DNA from: Clarireedia homoeocarpa
Taxonomy: Eukaryota; Ascomycota; Leotiomycetes; Helotiales; Rutstroemiaceae
Length of the DNA stretch: 64,000 nt
NCBI GenBank assembly: GCA_001465935.1
Contig: LNKV01000033.1
Span: 186,001-250,000 of the forward strand
Direction: 5' to 3'
Shown here piece by piece: positions 1 to 12,528 of the stretch; positions within the stretch are counted from its first letter, which is position 1; each line of letters begins with the position of its first letter. The position numbers and the translations under genes were made by a program. The notes under the pieces were generated by a model. It saw only the letters and a list, made by a program, of their open reading frames with translations. It did not search any database and was not told where the DNA came from.

Positions 1-2167
1 TGTACTACTCCCTCAGCGCTACCGCCTGTCGAAAAGAGCAGTACGTTCACTCCTTTATCATTCGGGAATATCTGAGTTGGTCAGTGTTGCCTGCCCATCA
101 CCTCCAAAGAAACCGAAGATCAGTCAAGAAGAATACGCAGTGTGATCTTTCCACCAATTTCTGGTGCCAATGGAGCATAATAAATATTTGGGAACGTGGC
201 ATCGAAACTAACGTTGCCAGATTTTGTTCGGTCAACAAAAAATCTCTTGGTAGCAAAGTCGTATCCGACTTGCGTCTGTTGTTCCAAGTCACTAGTAGCA
301 CGAAGTATGAGTCCAAACTGTGGTGATGAGGATGCTGACGATCGATTGTAGAAAGTGGCTGTGATGTCGAGCGCTTTCCCTGACAACGCGAGAATCTGTG
401 ATCCTTCTGCAAAAGTGTCCCAAGACTCCGTATAATCAGGTACGGTTTCCAGACTGGTCCAGTTTGCGACAGGTTGCAACAACAAAGTAGCCTTGTTGTC
501 AATTGTTTTGAGCGACAGCTTTCGCGGAATGGTGAAGCCACCTCGCCATGGTGATGTAGGAATTGATGAGCTATATGGTCAGTTACTCATCCATCCCAAA
601 CTAACTTGGCTTGAAACTGGGAGTCCGTTAAACGGTACAGCAGCGTAGAAATCGGGGCCAAAATTTACCCATCTAGAGAGGCTCACCTCCGGTGGTGCGT
701 CTGAGAAGGTGCTCTCGTCTATCATGATGTGTCCCCAGCCTGATGTTCCCCAGCCTGATGTTGAGGAATCGACAATCTCAATAACAGCGCTTTGACCGAG
801 ATAATCAGAAACCTCCCAGCTTTGTAGGACCAGGTTTTCGTTGTTGGCGCCGGTAGCAGTCCGGACAACTTGGTTTTGGATTTTCAGGTTGATACACTGT
901 TGGCCGGGCAAGTTGCCACCACCGATGAGAAAGTTGATTTGCTTCTTGGTTATATTGAATAATGGTGAGGTAGGGGCGCCAATTGTGGCATCTAAGTTAA
1001 TAAAAGTATTGGCAAGATTACCCGAAAACCAGTTACAGTTTGTTGACCGCCAAAGGTTCCTTGAGCTGGAGCTGTCCCAATTAAATCTCTGGTGGCGGTC
1101 CAACCACGACTAGCATAGGTAGCATTGCCGTCGAAGCTTTCGAAGGTGATATTGCTACTCACAGGAGTTGGTGTTCCAGTGTGCGGCGTGGTAACAGTTG
1201 ACGCAGTAGACGATGGTGTGATCCCTGATTCTGCGGTGAATGTTGTTCCATCGAAAGTTCCTAGCTGGTAAAGCGTTCCAGAGCCAGTGGTTCCAGGCGT
1301 TCCGCCAGGATTTACTCCTATTTGCAAAACCCATTTAACATTGGCCTCATTGCTGTAAAGAGGCAGCTGGAAGAGACTAGGGCATTCCAATACACCACTA
1401 ACTCCACTCACTGGTCCATATTCGCTGACATGCGTCTAGTCTTTGGGATTTGGAGAGGCGTAAATGAGTACCTTGCGGAGTTGAGCCAGAAAACGACAGA
1501 TATCCATCTCGAGCTGGACGCATGCCAGAAAACGAAGGGATCCCGGAAGTCCCGCCATTGATCTTGATATGGAGCTGGAGGAAGGGGAATGTCGGAATTT
1601 CTAGCATCGTATCTAGTCTAGGTTATACCATCGTCTAAACTATAAGCAATAGATTGTGCTTGTGTGCCACCATCTACCACATTTCCGCTTGGCAAGGTTT
1701 GTGATATGGGATACTATAAGGAGCATAATAATCAGTCCTGTTGGTACTCTCGGAGGAAATTTTTTTACATATGATGTGTAAAGCGCGACGAGAGGTAATT
1801 TCCCATCGCTTCCAAAACCGCTGGTGTTATGGGGATCAGCAACTGCAGACACAGAAAAGAACATCTCTGTTACATTGCCAGGGAAGCCACGGGCAAGAAG
1901 TGCCACAGATTTATATTCCCAGTATGAGAGATCTGTACTAGTTGCGTGACCCCATGACATAGAACCCCATTCATTGCCCCCTGGGTTGTACTGATAGAAT
2001 ACATGGTAGATACCATTATGGTACAATAGTCCATTTGGGCCGTTCATCCAGTTTAGAGCTGGTGTGAAGTGGTACTGAGGGCGATATGTCTCATTGAAGG
2101 TTTGAGTGTCTGCCAGTCGGATGATGCATATCACCAGCGTGAAAATGCTACGGGTGAAAAGAGTCAT
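1..2167 (-). pseudogene. Decayed secreted GH32 fructan hydrolase (exo-inulinase/levanase-like)
   Basis: The N-terminus (start 2167) has a signal peptide, then the GH32 block WMNGPNGLLYHNG and SWGHATSTDL. Further on come RDPFVFW, ECPSLF, NPGGTPG, GPDFYAA and the C-terminal beta-sandwich. Intact relatives hydrolyse inulin, levan or sucrose outside the cell. A normal intron fits 1714-1768, joining SY to YPISQTLPSG. The gene is dead by several independent lesions: TAG at 1618-1620 and at 1436-1438, both where the family has Trp; a frameshift near 1487-1491; another near 1021-1030; TGA at 579-581, again a Trp position; TGA at 120-122; and two more frame changes below 110. The nucleophile Asp of the usual WMNDPNG motif is Gly. 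The last residues lie outside the window. Family assignment is firm; the exact substrate is not knowable. Confidence 0.88.
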
Positions 2168-3380
2168 GTCTTAGCAACAACGTGCGAGGAAGAGTAAAGC
2201 TGGTAGGCTTCCCTGAAGTTGCACGGTGAGAATTCTCAACAGGCCGTCAGCACATTGCTGACTCTTATACTTCCGTGAGCTACGTCTTTGTCCAACGATA
2301 TCTCATAATCACTATGATTATGAGAACTTGACTACAGCTTGATTATCATCATCACATCATGAATTTGATTCATAACTGCCTCCTAATTTTCCACCCGGAG
2401 AAATGCTCGCTCATTCTTTAGATACTCTCGCCAGTACGCTCAATACGGTTTAACAACATTCCATATCAAGCATAGTACTGCCGTAGAATTAGGATCCACA
2501 CTACATATTGATGCATGTCCTAGCCAATGCGCGAAGAGTTGGACTAAAATTTTCTGGAACGTGTGGGGTACATGAAGTGGAGTTGTGGAGAACATGAGAT
2601 GAAAATATGTAATCTGTTTGGAACTAGATATTTCTCTACTTTACCACATCACTAAGCAAAATTGATGGAAATATAACTCAACTCTCCACTTATTCTATTC
2701 CACGCTGCTCGACAGAACATACTCTGCGATCTCGGAAACCGTGAATCTACCTAGTGTAGTATAGACAATCAGCCTTATAGGAGCGCTAAGGGCGGAGATG
2801 CTGCGGGATAAGAGTATAATGTTATGATTGTACAGAGTGAGATAGATACGTTCACTAGGCAAGAGCTAAGAAGGGAGATATCCGGGTTGAACGCAGTTGG
2901 AGAGTTGGGGGACAGGGGCTGAACGTGGAGTCGAAGGATGGGGGAAATAGGTTTGGGAGTGTATATACGAGTAGAAAAAAAATGAATTGATATCTAGTAC
3001 GTCTGGAAAAAATATATATGTCGGACATATCAAACGTGCGCAAAGGCAGATTGCATAGCTGATCTATTCATATACGAGTGAGAAATGAAAAGTGACTAGA
3101 TAATACAAATAGTGCATCCCTGAAATAGCAATTCTTAATCGTCATAAGCTTTCGTTCGAATGGAAATGAGAAACAAAAACATAAATCGCTGAACAGAAAT
3201 GTTTCGTAACCCAATAGTACCTGTACCTGTCACCAGCCACCTGGAAAATACCAAATTCCCAAACTCCATGCTAAATCAAAAGTCCGAGGAATGTACCATT
3301 TCCATGACCGCATAAGAAACCCTCCAATTCAAGCCTAAAACTCCGCCCTCACCCCTTTATTTTGTTTCGTCATCAATTAC
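2168..3380. other. Intergenic, about 1.2 kb
   Basis: This is the upstream region of the GH32 relic and the downstream region of the GMC fusion gene. I see no credible coding sequence. It holds an 11-bp-arm hairpin (see 2301-2325) and AT-rich DNA near 2950-3110. The last ~150 bases are C-rich and probably include the fusion gene's 3' UTR. Confidence 0.6.
2301..2325. repeat. Perfect inverted repeat upstream of the GH32 relic
   Basis: Arms of 11 bp (TCTCATAATCA and its complement) are separated by a 3-base loop CTA. It lies about 135 bp upstream of the GH32 start, so it could be a dimeric activator site left from the once-active promoter. Function is inference. Confidence 0.45.
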
Positions 3381-6300
3381 TTATATATTCTTCTTCCCCT
3401 CCACAACCTCTCCGGGCCTCAACCCCAATCCCACAGCATCCCAATCATCTGCACGCTCTACATACCTATAGGCTCGCCCCCTAACCACCCTGTCAACCCT
3501 CAACCTAACCTCTGGATACACATCTTTATACGCCTCTCTACCCATCCAGCAATCTAGATGTCCATACCCTCTAATCTCAGTGCGTTCATACAGGCTACTC
3601 TCCCCACCTAGTTCATCTCTCAGCGTTTCTAGTGTTCTGGTCGTGCTTTCCGGGCTCAAAACCTTGTTATCTGAGCCAGAGAAGAGGAAGAAAGGAATAT
3701 TCTTTAGTCGGCGAATATTCTTGGAGGAGGTGAGTGGATGGAATAATGGGGCGTTGCCGGTTACGTGGCCTGTGACGCCCATACGCATGAGTAGGTGAAG
3801 ACAAGTCATGTTGACGCCAGAGAAGAAACGATTGGTTTGACGGTGCGTGGCTTCGTTGAGGTTATTATGGTTCCAGAGCCTATAATGAAACATATTAGTA
3901 CCAATTCAGGAAATCACTGAAGCAGAACATCCAACAAAATAGAAAGAGTGATCAAAAATAAAAAAATAAAAAAAACATACCGGCCAAAAATCAACGAACA
4001 TCGATGGCAAGAGATATTATTACACATCTCACACCTCTGATCGGGATAAAATCTCAACAACTGATTGAGCAATTGTTGGAAGTATGAGTCCTGCTTCGTC
4101 GACGAACATGAGAACCAATTTCCTCCGAACATCTTATACAACTTGTCGAACGGAATCGGACCGGCCAACGCCTTCGCCAGATTCAACGTCGCCCAAATCG
4201 GATTCATAAACACCTGCGAACAAGTCACACCAAGGATCCACTTTGCTGGAATCGTGCCATCGAGTAAACCCGAAGCAAAAGCTACCGAGCCCATACAATG
4301 CGCAATTGTATAGATAGGATCATCGCCATGCTGCTTCCGGATCCATTGCAGACAAGCTCTGATATCGAGACGAGAATCGAACGTTGTCCAGTTGTCTTCT
4401 GCGACCATGAGCTGGCAGATACGATGCACGGTGACGAAGCAGCGGTAGCCGGCACGGGTGAAGTAGTTGATGGCATTGACTTCGATGGTGGGTAGTGCGA
4501 AGATTTGGTGGTCGACTGAGGCGCCGGGGATGAAGAAAAGATTTTTGGTTTCGATGTTGGGGTTTTGAGGCTCCCACATATGGAGGAGAGTTTGGACGTT
4601 GTCGCTGGCGACGATTTTGATCGTTTGGCTGGGAGGGGTGTCGTTGATATAACCGGTGTAGGTTACGGATGGATATTGGAGATAAGTGAAGGGGGCGAAG
4701 AAAAGGTTGGCAGATTGTTTGGCGAAGAAGGTCATGAAGCTTGTGGTGGACTGGAGGCGGGACCAGAAATTGGTACCGACTGCTTTTAGTGTAAACAATT
4801 GAGAGAGGAATGCTTTTGGTTCGATGTGCATCATGCCTCGTCCGAGAACAGCGTTGCGGTTACCTTTCTCGGAGATCGTAACATACAGAGTTGATGCAGC
4901 GCTCCAGAACTTCCATGGTCCCAGCGCCACAGACGAGTCGACGATCTTATACCCATGGAAGTGCAATTGCTTGCCCTCCGTGGAAGTCATATCGAAGTCA
5001 TATGTTAAGTTGCGTGTACCCGGAGCTTGATGATCGACACTGAAGAGTTGGAAATCTCCTCGTTGTACCATGAAGGGACTACCGGGCAATGAAGCACAAA
5101 CGAATGTGCCAGTCAACATCGCAGAGTGATCCGCTCGATGGACAGCTAAAGAAACTCGTTAACAAATTCAGCATATCCGAGGGAGTACAACTTACTTTTA
5201 TGGGTATCAAAAGCCTTAACACTCAAGAAAAACCTTGAAGCTTCACAAAGGCCCCTCGCAGTCTTTGCAGCAATCTCATAATCCTCCTTGTGATCACCCT
5301 TCAAATTCGGCCCAACATGGATGAAACCCTCCATGACTTCAGTAAATCCGAATCCACTTGTTTTCGAATCTTCGGTCTCGTCAACCAATGCTGTCGCTCG
5401 CGCAACTTCATCACTTTGGACACTACTAAGTTGTGGGTGCGGAGGAAGGAACTTCGGCTTGCCAAACAAATCTAGTAGCCTGTTCTTTGTCTCATAATCG
5501 ATAGTGAGACCAAGATTCCTTGCAGCATGCTCAACTGATCGCTCGGCTAATGCGGTAATCGTAGCAAATGGATTGACGCCAAGAGCGGTGGGGATCACTG
5601 CCGCATCTGAGATGATAAGGCCTGGATAAGTCTGGTTGCCATGTCCGGTAAGAAGTTCACCGAAGTGATTGGTGACACCGTATTGTGCAGTGTTGTCTGG
5701 GCTCATGCAAGCACCACCAATGGGATGCACTGTGATTTCTTGTTGCCCGAGTGCACTATAGAATGGATTGTTGACGAAAGTTCCACCGACGGCTTCAGTT
5801 GCTTCTTTCAATACATTGTTGATCTTTTTGACATGGTCACTTCGACCAACACCAAGGAACTCGAGAAGAGGTTTATCGTCTTTGAGTGTAAGAATTGCCT
5901 GATTGCTGTCGTGGCTCATGACGAGATAAACCTGTGTTTTCTCGATGCTACCTCTCTTGTAGTATGGACCTAGGAATGTGCTTCCAGCAGATGCAAGGGT
6001 GTGTCTTAGCTTCTCCAGTTGGCTGAGATTATCGGGTGCTTCACTTCCTGGGAGTCTCTCAAGCATGAATTGAATCAGAGGAGCAAGCGCTTTCGGTATT
6101 GCTCCCTCTTCAATCACGTATCCATCCAGATGATTTTCATGGCCCTCTCGATTATCAATGATACCGGTAATAGTAGGACCAATCGGATTATCCGCTGCAG
6201 GTGAGGCACGACCAACCGCATTCACATTGTCGTTTGTATTGTAACCGAAAGCAAGCATATCGCCATTTCCGCTCATTCCCTTACCGACGCGATCGCTCAT

Positions 6301-7626
6301 GCTCATTCCCAAGCTCTTGCTGCGAAGAAGAATTTCTGTGGTACCAATGGCGCCAGCACCAAGGAATACACACTTCTTCGCATGGACCCACATGAGATCC
6401 TCGTAAATATTGGGTTTGAAGCTACCTCTGTTGCTTCCGTGCCATGCGAAGTACACAAGATAACCTTCTTGCTCTGGATGTTTTTCGACGTATCTTACTT
6501 CACATTCACAGAACATTTCTGCTCCCCAATTCCAGGCATCAGCCAGATAAGTGACCAGCGTACTGCTTTTGCTACCATCGTTGACACCAGTACTGTCCAT
6601 ACCAGTCAAAGCAGACGGATACATCTCCACTCCGGTGCTGTTTGGTCCACCCAAAAAGCGTGTAGTTTGCTTTGGGCGATAAAATTTCTCGTGCATACCA
6701 AGAATTCTTGCCTGCTTTTCAAGCAAGGTCAACTTTGGAAGCTTTGGCCAATCTTCTGGATAACTCTCCGGTTGCAAGACGTCTGCTGCGCGCTTGTAGT
6801 AAGGTTTTAGTTCTCCCTCTTGCCTCAGCTCTTCCGGCCAACAATCCATCGCCAAAGTTTGATCATCAGCTTCGAGGAATATGTTCGCATTTAGAAGACT
6901 GGTACCGCCCAAACCGTTCGCAACGAAAGCATTTTGACCTCTACCACAGATAAGGTGATAAAGGCCTGTCGGATCACCTTCTTCCACCATCATGCCAGGC
7001 AGAAAACCCGGTGCGAAATTGCCCGAGACATGGAATTCACGAAGTGCGTGAGACATCCCGGAAGGATATTCTCCAGGCCACTTTTCTTTCCCTCTCTCTA
7101 ATAAGCACACGGTTTCACCTGCTCTAGCCATCCGACTGGCTGCGACAGATCCACCGTATCCGGAACCAATCACAACCGTATCATAGGAATTTCTTAGTAG
7201 CTCTACTTGTCTCGAGATCCGTGGGAATTCTTTGCTGTTAAGATCATCAGTGTATGTTCTGATCTTAGCATGTGCTCTGCTTCGAGGTCCTCCGGCGGCT
7301 GTCGTCCTCCCGCCAAAAGACTCGATACGATGAGATTTCGAGAAGTGAGGCATATCCTCGCTCAACGCGGGACTTGTGTTTGCGGAGCTGTTGGAGCCAT
7401 TTGGTGAAAGGCTGTCTACAGATCGACCCATTGCACTATCTGTATCGCTGTGGTTGTCGTTGAGCTCATGCCCTAAGCTGCTGTGACCGCCATTTGATTT
7501 ATGTCCATCCAGGCTGCTGTGACTACGTTGATGCTTCCGGTTCACCACCACGGGTGAAGGACTCGGTTGCGCAGTAGCCATGTTGAAAGGCAATATAGAA
7601 ACACACGTGGAAATTGGTGATACCAC
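3381..7626 (-). CDS. GMC oxidoreductase / alpha-beta hydrolase fusion protein (cholesterol-oxidase-like)
   Basis: Three exons: 7626-5196, 5145-3981 and 3879-3381, with introns of 50 and 101 bp (GTAAGT...TTTAG and GTATGT...TATAG). They join in frame to about 1364 residues. After a Ser/Asn-rich N-terminus, an FAD-binding motif VVIGSGYGGSVAASR lies near residue 150. The GMC C-terminal block with VHPIGGACM and GVNPFATITALAER is near 635-690. This half resembles cholesterol oxidase-type flavoenzymes. The last ~400 residues form an alpha/beta hydrolase: nucleophile elbow AHCMGS near 1095, Asp in GSDNKVLS near 1265, His in GYGHLDCWMG near 1305. The nucleophile position is Cys, not Ser. A sterol or lipid alcohol substrate, oxidised then hydrolysed by one chain, is inference. 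An inner Met at 7581 (MATAQ) is an equally good start. Confidence 0.87.
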
Positions 7627-10600
7627 TCAAGTAACTGTTGATTGATGCCAGTTACACTGAACCAGGTAATGAGTTCCAAGGTCAGCAAGGCTGGCACTAG
7701 GGGATACTTTGTGTAATGACAATACCGCAAGCAAAAGGTGTGTGGTACAATAAATATTATGGAGGACGTTTTCACGTGAGGAGTGAGGAATACATAAAAA
7801 GAAGCAGCTGGCGTCAATGGAATGCAGAGCATTTAAGAAAGAATGTAAGCACCATAGGAAAAACCGACGTCGTTAGTAGTTAGGGGTGCCTTAGGGCTGA
7901 GCAACTGTGAGCTGAATGGAATATGCCTAAAAAAAATTGATATTTGAAGCCACAAGACCCACAAGATTGTGAGAGATCGCTCAGAATTGGTGATGCTTGG
8001 CCACGGACGAGACAAGGAAGCTAGTGAGGTGATGGAGAAATGAGACTGTACAGAGTATGAATGACAAGCATTATCACAAATATCTGCTGAGGCATCCTCG
8101 TGAAATGACCAATGAGGAGACCGAAAGAGCCGACAGTTCTTTCTCATCCCATCCCTGCGTAGGTACCAAAATCTATTTCCACTCCACACTTGCAGCGGTC
8201 CGCATTAACCCCCTGGCAATCGGCTGAACAGTGGGGGCAGTTCATTACAAGCTATCCAGGAGAACAGGAGCAGAAAAAAGACTTCAGCCGCGCGACCGTA
8301 AGCCGTAAAGAGAAAAGTTCTATTCTCCCTTGGTGACTCCTGTAACAGCTTTCACCTGCTTTTCTATATGTAATTAAAAAATATTATCTGAGATGACATG
8401 ACTGTATTCTGCACTAGCAATCGCATTGCACCGGACAGGAGCGACGAGGCCTTTCCCATGTTCCTGTTTCTCCTTTAGGCAAATTGGCGTCTTTTGATGT
8501 GTGGCAGTTCGGGGATGCTGGAACCCCCGGTCTCCATGCACGTCAATCACCGGTATATTTTCATCTCATGTATCTCCAATGCAACCCTTCGAGCCTCGAA
8601 AGAAGACGATAAAGGATGTTTCCGACCAGGGAATTGAATCAATAGTTGCCTGCGAAACTGTGAACAAGCGTAGAATTGGCTCATATGGAATTCTCCTCAA
8701 ACCGAGGTTCTGGTTTGACATGGCAGGCCTACCGGTAGAGTAACGTAAAAGGGTTGAAGTGGGGTCACTAGCAGTTGTCAGCTTACCTACGAATCTCTCG
8801 CGTTTCCCGACACAGTACGTGGTAGCCTCGTACGAAGTAGCGGCTTCCAATTAGCAGTTCTCGTCCTTAGGCGACGGACGATTCATGAAATAAGGTGGCT
8901 TAGCTATGTTACTAGCCTTGCCCGTGCTGCAAATGCTCAATCCAATCGATCAGGGCCACCTCAGTCCCGAGATGACAAAGACGATTTTAGTCGAGTCAAG
9001 TCTTTAGTCATTCCAAATACTGTATATTGTTGTTATCCAATAGAAGCATGTGCAACCTAAGGTATCTATTTTGGGCTAATCTCACATCATATGATAAGTA
9101 GTCACCTCGAACAGTTCCACGGCTGCCGTCAATTGGACTCAAGCTGTCTTTTTTAGGATTGTATGTCCGTAGCTAGGTACGCTTGTTTCTTCCTCCCCTC
9201 CCCTTCCTTCCGTAGCCGCATATTGTCACTGCCCCTCCAACCCGTTCAGTCACATTCTATTCCTGCCATACACCGAACCTCTTCACCTCCAGGCAGAGAG
9301 CCAAATACGAGTCCAAGCGAACCACAAACGACAAAATTGCTCCCCCTGTCCTATCTATCTGTCCCGTACTCGCAAATCGTAGGATCAAATGGAAATTGCA
9401 CAGCCAATTAGCACTCGATCTATCCGTGCCCCTTCACTAGTATTTTTCCTCAACAAGGCCCCACAGGCGGCCAACTCCTTCAAAAGAAAAAAAAGTTTAC
9501 CGAAACGTCGCGCCGCCCCAGCCCTCGCGCGGCTACGCACATCTTGGCCTTCATTGGACACCGATATGATATTATATTTCGCGTCTTACATTTTCGAATC
9601 CTTCGGGGAAACAAAAGGTGAGAAGTGAGGCTCGATCACAGGAAAGAAGGAAGGAAGCCCTACGGACAGGTACCGTAGGCTGTTGCTACCGGTGGAGAAA
9701 GGGTGCTAGGCTTAGGATCCAGTAGTTCATACAATTGCGCTGATTCGTTTGTGTTACCCTTTTCCCTTGTCTCCTCTATTCCTATTCTTACATAGTCCAC
9801 TGCTACTCAGCAATTTCTATACTATACAGTAGTACAGTAATCTAGCTCCAAAAAAGGCACCCGCGAGGAGCCGAGCCAGAACAAACAGGGGAGATTGCAA
9901 TGCCTCAACACCGAGTCATGGAGCGAAAAACGTGGTGAGTGGACCCCCTTTTATCGTTACAGACTTAAATCCGTTCTTCGTTTGCTGGGTGACTGGCCCT
10001 TTGTCGATAAGGCAGATTGATACCTAGCGAGATAGCAACCCCACCTATGCGTACCCTCGGTGTCTATATCCACAAAAAGATATTTACCCAAGGAATTGAG
10101 CGCTGCGACGGGAGTTAACCTCCGCGGATTGCTGTGCTTCGCTCGAAGGATGATTTTCATTCTCACTGCAGGACTGTATCGTATCCAATCTGAATATTGG
10201 CTAATAGTCACGGGTTGATTCCCTCCTCCGACAGTCGCACCAGCCACCGCCATATTATTCCCAGCCAGTACATGTATATACCTACCTACGCCGTAAACAT
10301 AGTCGAGGGTTGTATGTTTGAACCCATATCGGAAGGGTCGTTGAATAGATTTTCCGTTTCTCTCGCTCATAAATCTACATTACATCTCAGACACAAATCA
10401 CATCATCACGTCCTCCTGGGCAGCTTCATTACGTCAGGTAAGACTCGATGACTATGCATTTGGGCGCCTGTGATGGTAGGACGTACAGACGGTAACTTCC
10501 AGAATTGACGACTCACCATCCAGAGCCAAGTCATTCACACCAAACCAATGACCACCTGGAGAATTGGGAAGCCGTAAGATTATGTCACACAATACATCTC

Positions 10601-11190
10601 GTATTAGCACTTGTCCGAAAAACTCTGTCTGTCATTCCTCAGAAAATATTGCGTTTAGCTAAGAAGTAGAAGTAAGAAGGACAAGACAACACTGTGGCTT
10701 ATCCTCTACCTCGCATTTCTAGCCATGCTATCTCATCGCGCGATTTAGCTCCGCTCAAGTAACACAATCATATATGCAATGACATCACTACAGGCTTCCG
10801 GTATTGATAAATGAAGTTTTCAATAGGTGGTATTAGGATCGAGGTTGGCAACGGGTTATCTGTAGGCGTATTCGATACATCGCTGTACAAGATCGAGCTT
10901 AGTGGGGTCTCGACAAGGCACGGAAGGATGAACTGCAGATGTGTGAGGTCACAGTACGTGAATAATGCACGTAGACTCATACCCCTCGTGTGAGACGAAG
11001 CGACCACAGAACTCACTTTTGTCGTGTCATTGGCTGGGTATATAGCAAGATGGAGGGCTTCGCCGTTGACATATTTATCCAGGTTGCTTCGTGTAGTGTA
11101 CGTCTAAGAATCAAACCACACAGATCAATATTAAATTAAACTGCTAACTAACTACTCTCACTGTAGTACAACCTTGATTATGCCTTACTT
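7627..11190. other. Gene-poor region, about 3.5 kb
   Basis: No gene can be supported. The first ~200 bases are probably promoter and 5' UTR of the GMC fusion gene. The rest has only short overlapping reading frames on both strands, none with recognisable motifs or clean intron structure. The minus-strand frame 10370-9957 (137 residues) is the longest and matches nothing I know. Confidence 0.5.
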
Positions 11191-11199
11191 GTCATAAAA

Positions 11200-12500
11200 A
11201 AATATAGCGACTTCCAAATCCGCACACAAGTTATGCCCACAGACTAGACCTACTCAATCCGTTTTACGTTCATTAACAGCAAGTATAGCCATCATGTTGA
11301 CGTCGCCTGCAGCTCAATACAATGGGCATCTCGTATCTAGAAGGATGGTTTCATTCGTCCATATCTTCAAGTATCCAAGCTGTATTGCACTCATAAGGCA
11401 GCGAAGAATGTCGCGACATTGATCATCTGGCCAATCGTGGATGATGTCATGAGCGTAATAAATCTAAGCGCCTACAGGACGCAAATCGTTAGTTAGCAAA
11501 GGCAAACACACATGGAAGTCATGGAGCAAGGTATGGAGCTCGTTACCTTTGATTGGCTGTGGAGCACATGGCTTTGATTCCAGGACTCAGTTGATCCATG
11601 GTTGAGATTGTCTTTTGGTAAATCTTGAAGTATGAGATGTCCAGCTGACCGAGGAAACTGGGCGAGGAAACGTTCCCGGTCGTGGTTGTTTCCTCTGCCG
11701 AAATCCAATGCATCAGCACGAGAAAAGTCATTGAGCACTTCCGTTTCTACTGGAAACCAGTCGACCTAGTGTCTGCACTCGTTATGATATCCTGACATGA
11801 ATGTATTGAAGTCATTCAGAGTCACAGGGCTGCTATGGATGCGCTGAATGTAAGTGAGACTGGTGTTGAAGGTCCATCAAAACGCACACTTCATGCCAGT
11901 GGTTGGACACTTCTAACTGTGGGTTCGTGAGTATTCGTGTAAGTGCATCTCAACCTGCGCTAAATTATCGTGCATGATTTTCCTCGCCGCTTGAAGAGCG
12001 GGAGTCGAGATTGTCTTGTTCAACTCGTTGGCCGTGTACACATGTACTACTAGCTCTGTCACTAAACCAATAGTTGATAGAACACGCATAATTCGTACTG
12101 CTGCATAGCTATCGGTGCCGAATGCCGAGAACGAAAATGCTGGAGATAGCTATTCACCAACGAGAAGGGCTTCTGCTTCTGCTTGTTTTGCGAGCTCTTC
12201 AGCAGATACAGGCTCACCTGATCTATCATCCAGAATACGGAAAAGACTCATGTCGATTCGAACACGAAGATCCATACGGTAGGAACCGTTCTAAATGGTT
12301 GCTTAGTGAAAGTTATAGCCCCCTGGTGATGGAAGAACTGAAAATACACTGCGATCATCAGGCGCTGACATTTGAAGAAGATTGTGAACAGCTTCTCCAG
12401 ACTCGGTTCTGGAGAGAATTTTTGAGCGTAGGAGAGGCAGAAGCAGGCGGTCTACTCGAAGATAGGGAATTGATTTTTAAGGCCTTCTCCCATACCTTGC
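11200..12500 (-). pseudogene. Decayed SAM-dependent O-methyltransferase
   Basis: Reading the minus strand from about 12500 down gives, in shifting frames, pieces in the order of a fungal secondary-metabolite O-methyltransferase: FRILDDRSGEPVSAEELAKQ (N-terminal winged helix, about 12250-12180), RIMRVLSTIGLVTEL (about 12095-12050), LNDFNTFMSGYH, then the SAM-binding stretch DFGRGNNHDRERF with FPRSAGHLILQDLP (about 11715-11620), and HDIIHDWPDDQCRDIL with the catalytic-loop HDWPD (about 11455-11410). The pieces span about 1.3 kb, the size of an intact ~400-residue gene. Stops and frameshifts separate them, and the usual DxGGGxGHD motif has lost glycines. Boundaries are approximate. Intact relatives methylate hydroxyl groups of polyketides or flavonoid-like compounds; no partner biosynthetic genes are nearby. 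Confidence 0.75.
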
Positions 12501-12528
12501 TGAGCCAATGTCGCTAATACAAAGAATT

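Noticed and set aside
9957..10370. 137-residue minus-strand frame
   Set aside because: No motif, no upstream or downstream exon, and composition like non-coding DNA; too weak for a gene call.
12122..12517. 131-residue plus-strand frame
   Set aside because: It is antisense to the O-methyltransferase relic, whose minus-strand peptides make clear family sense.
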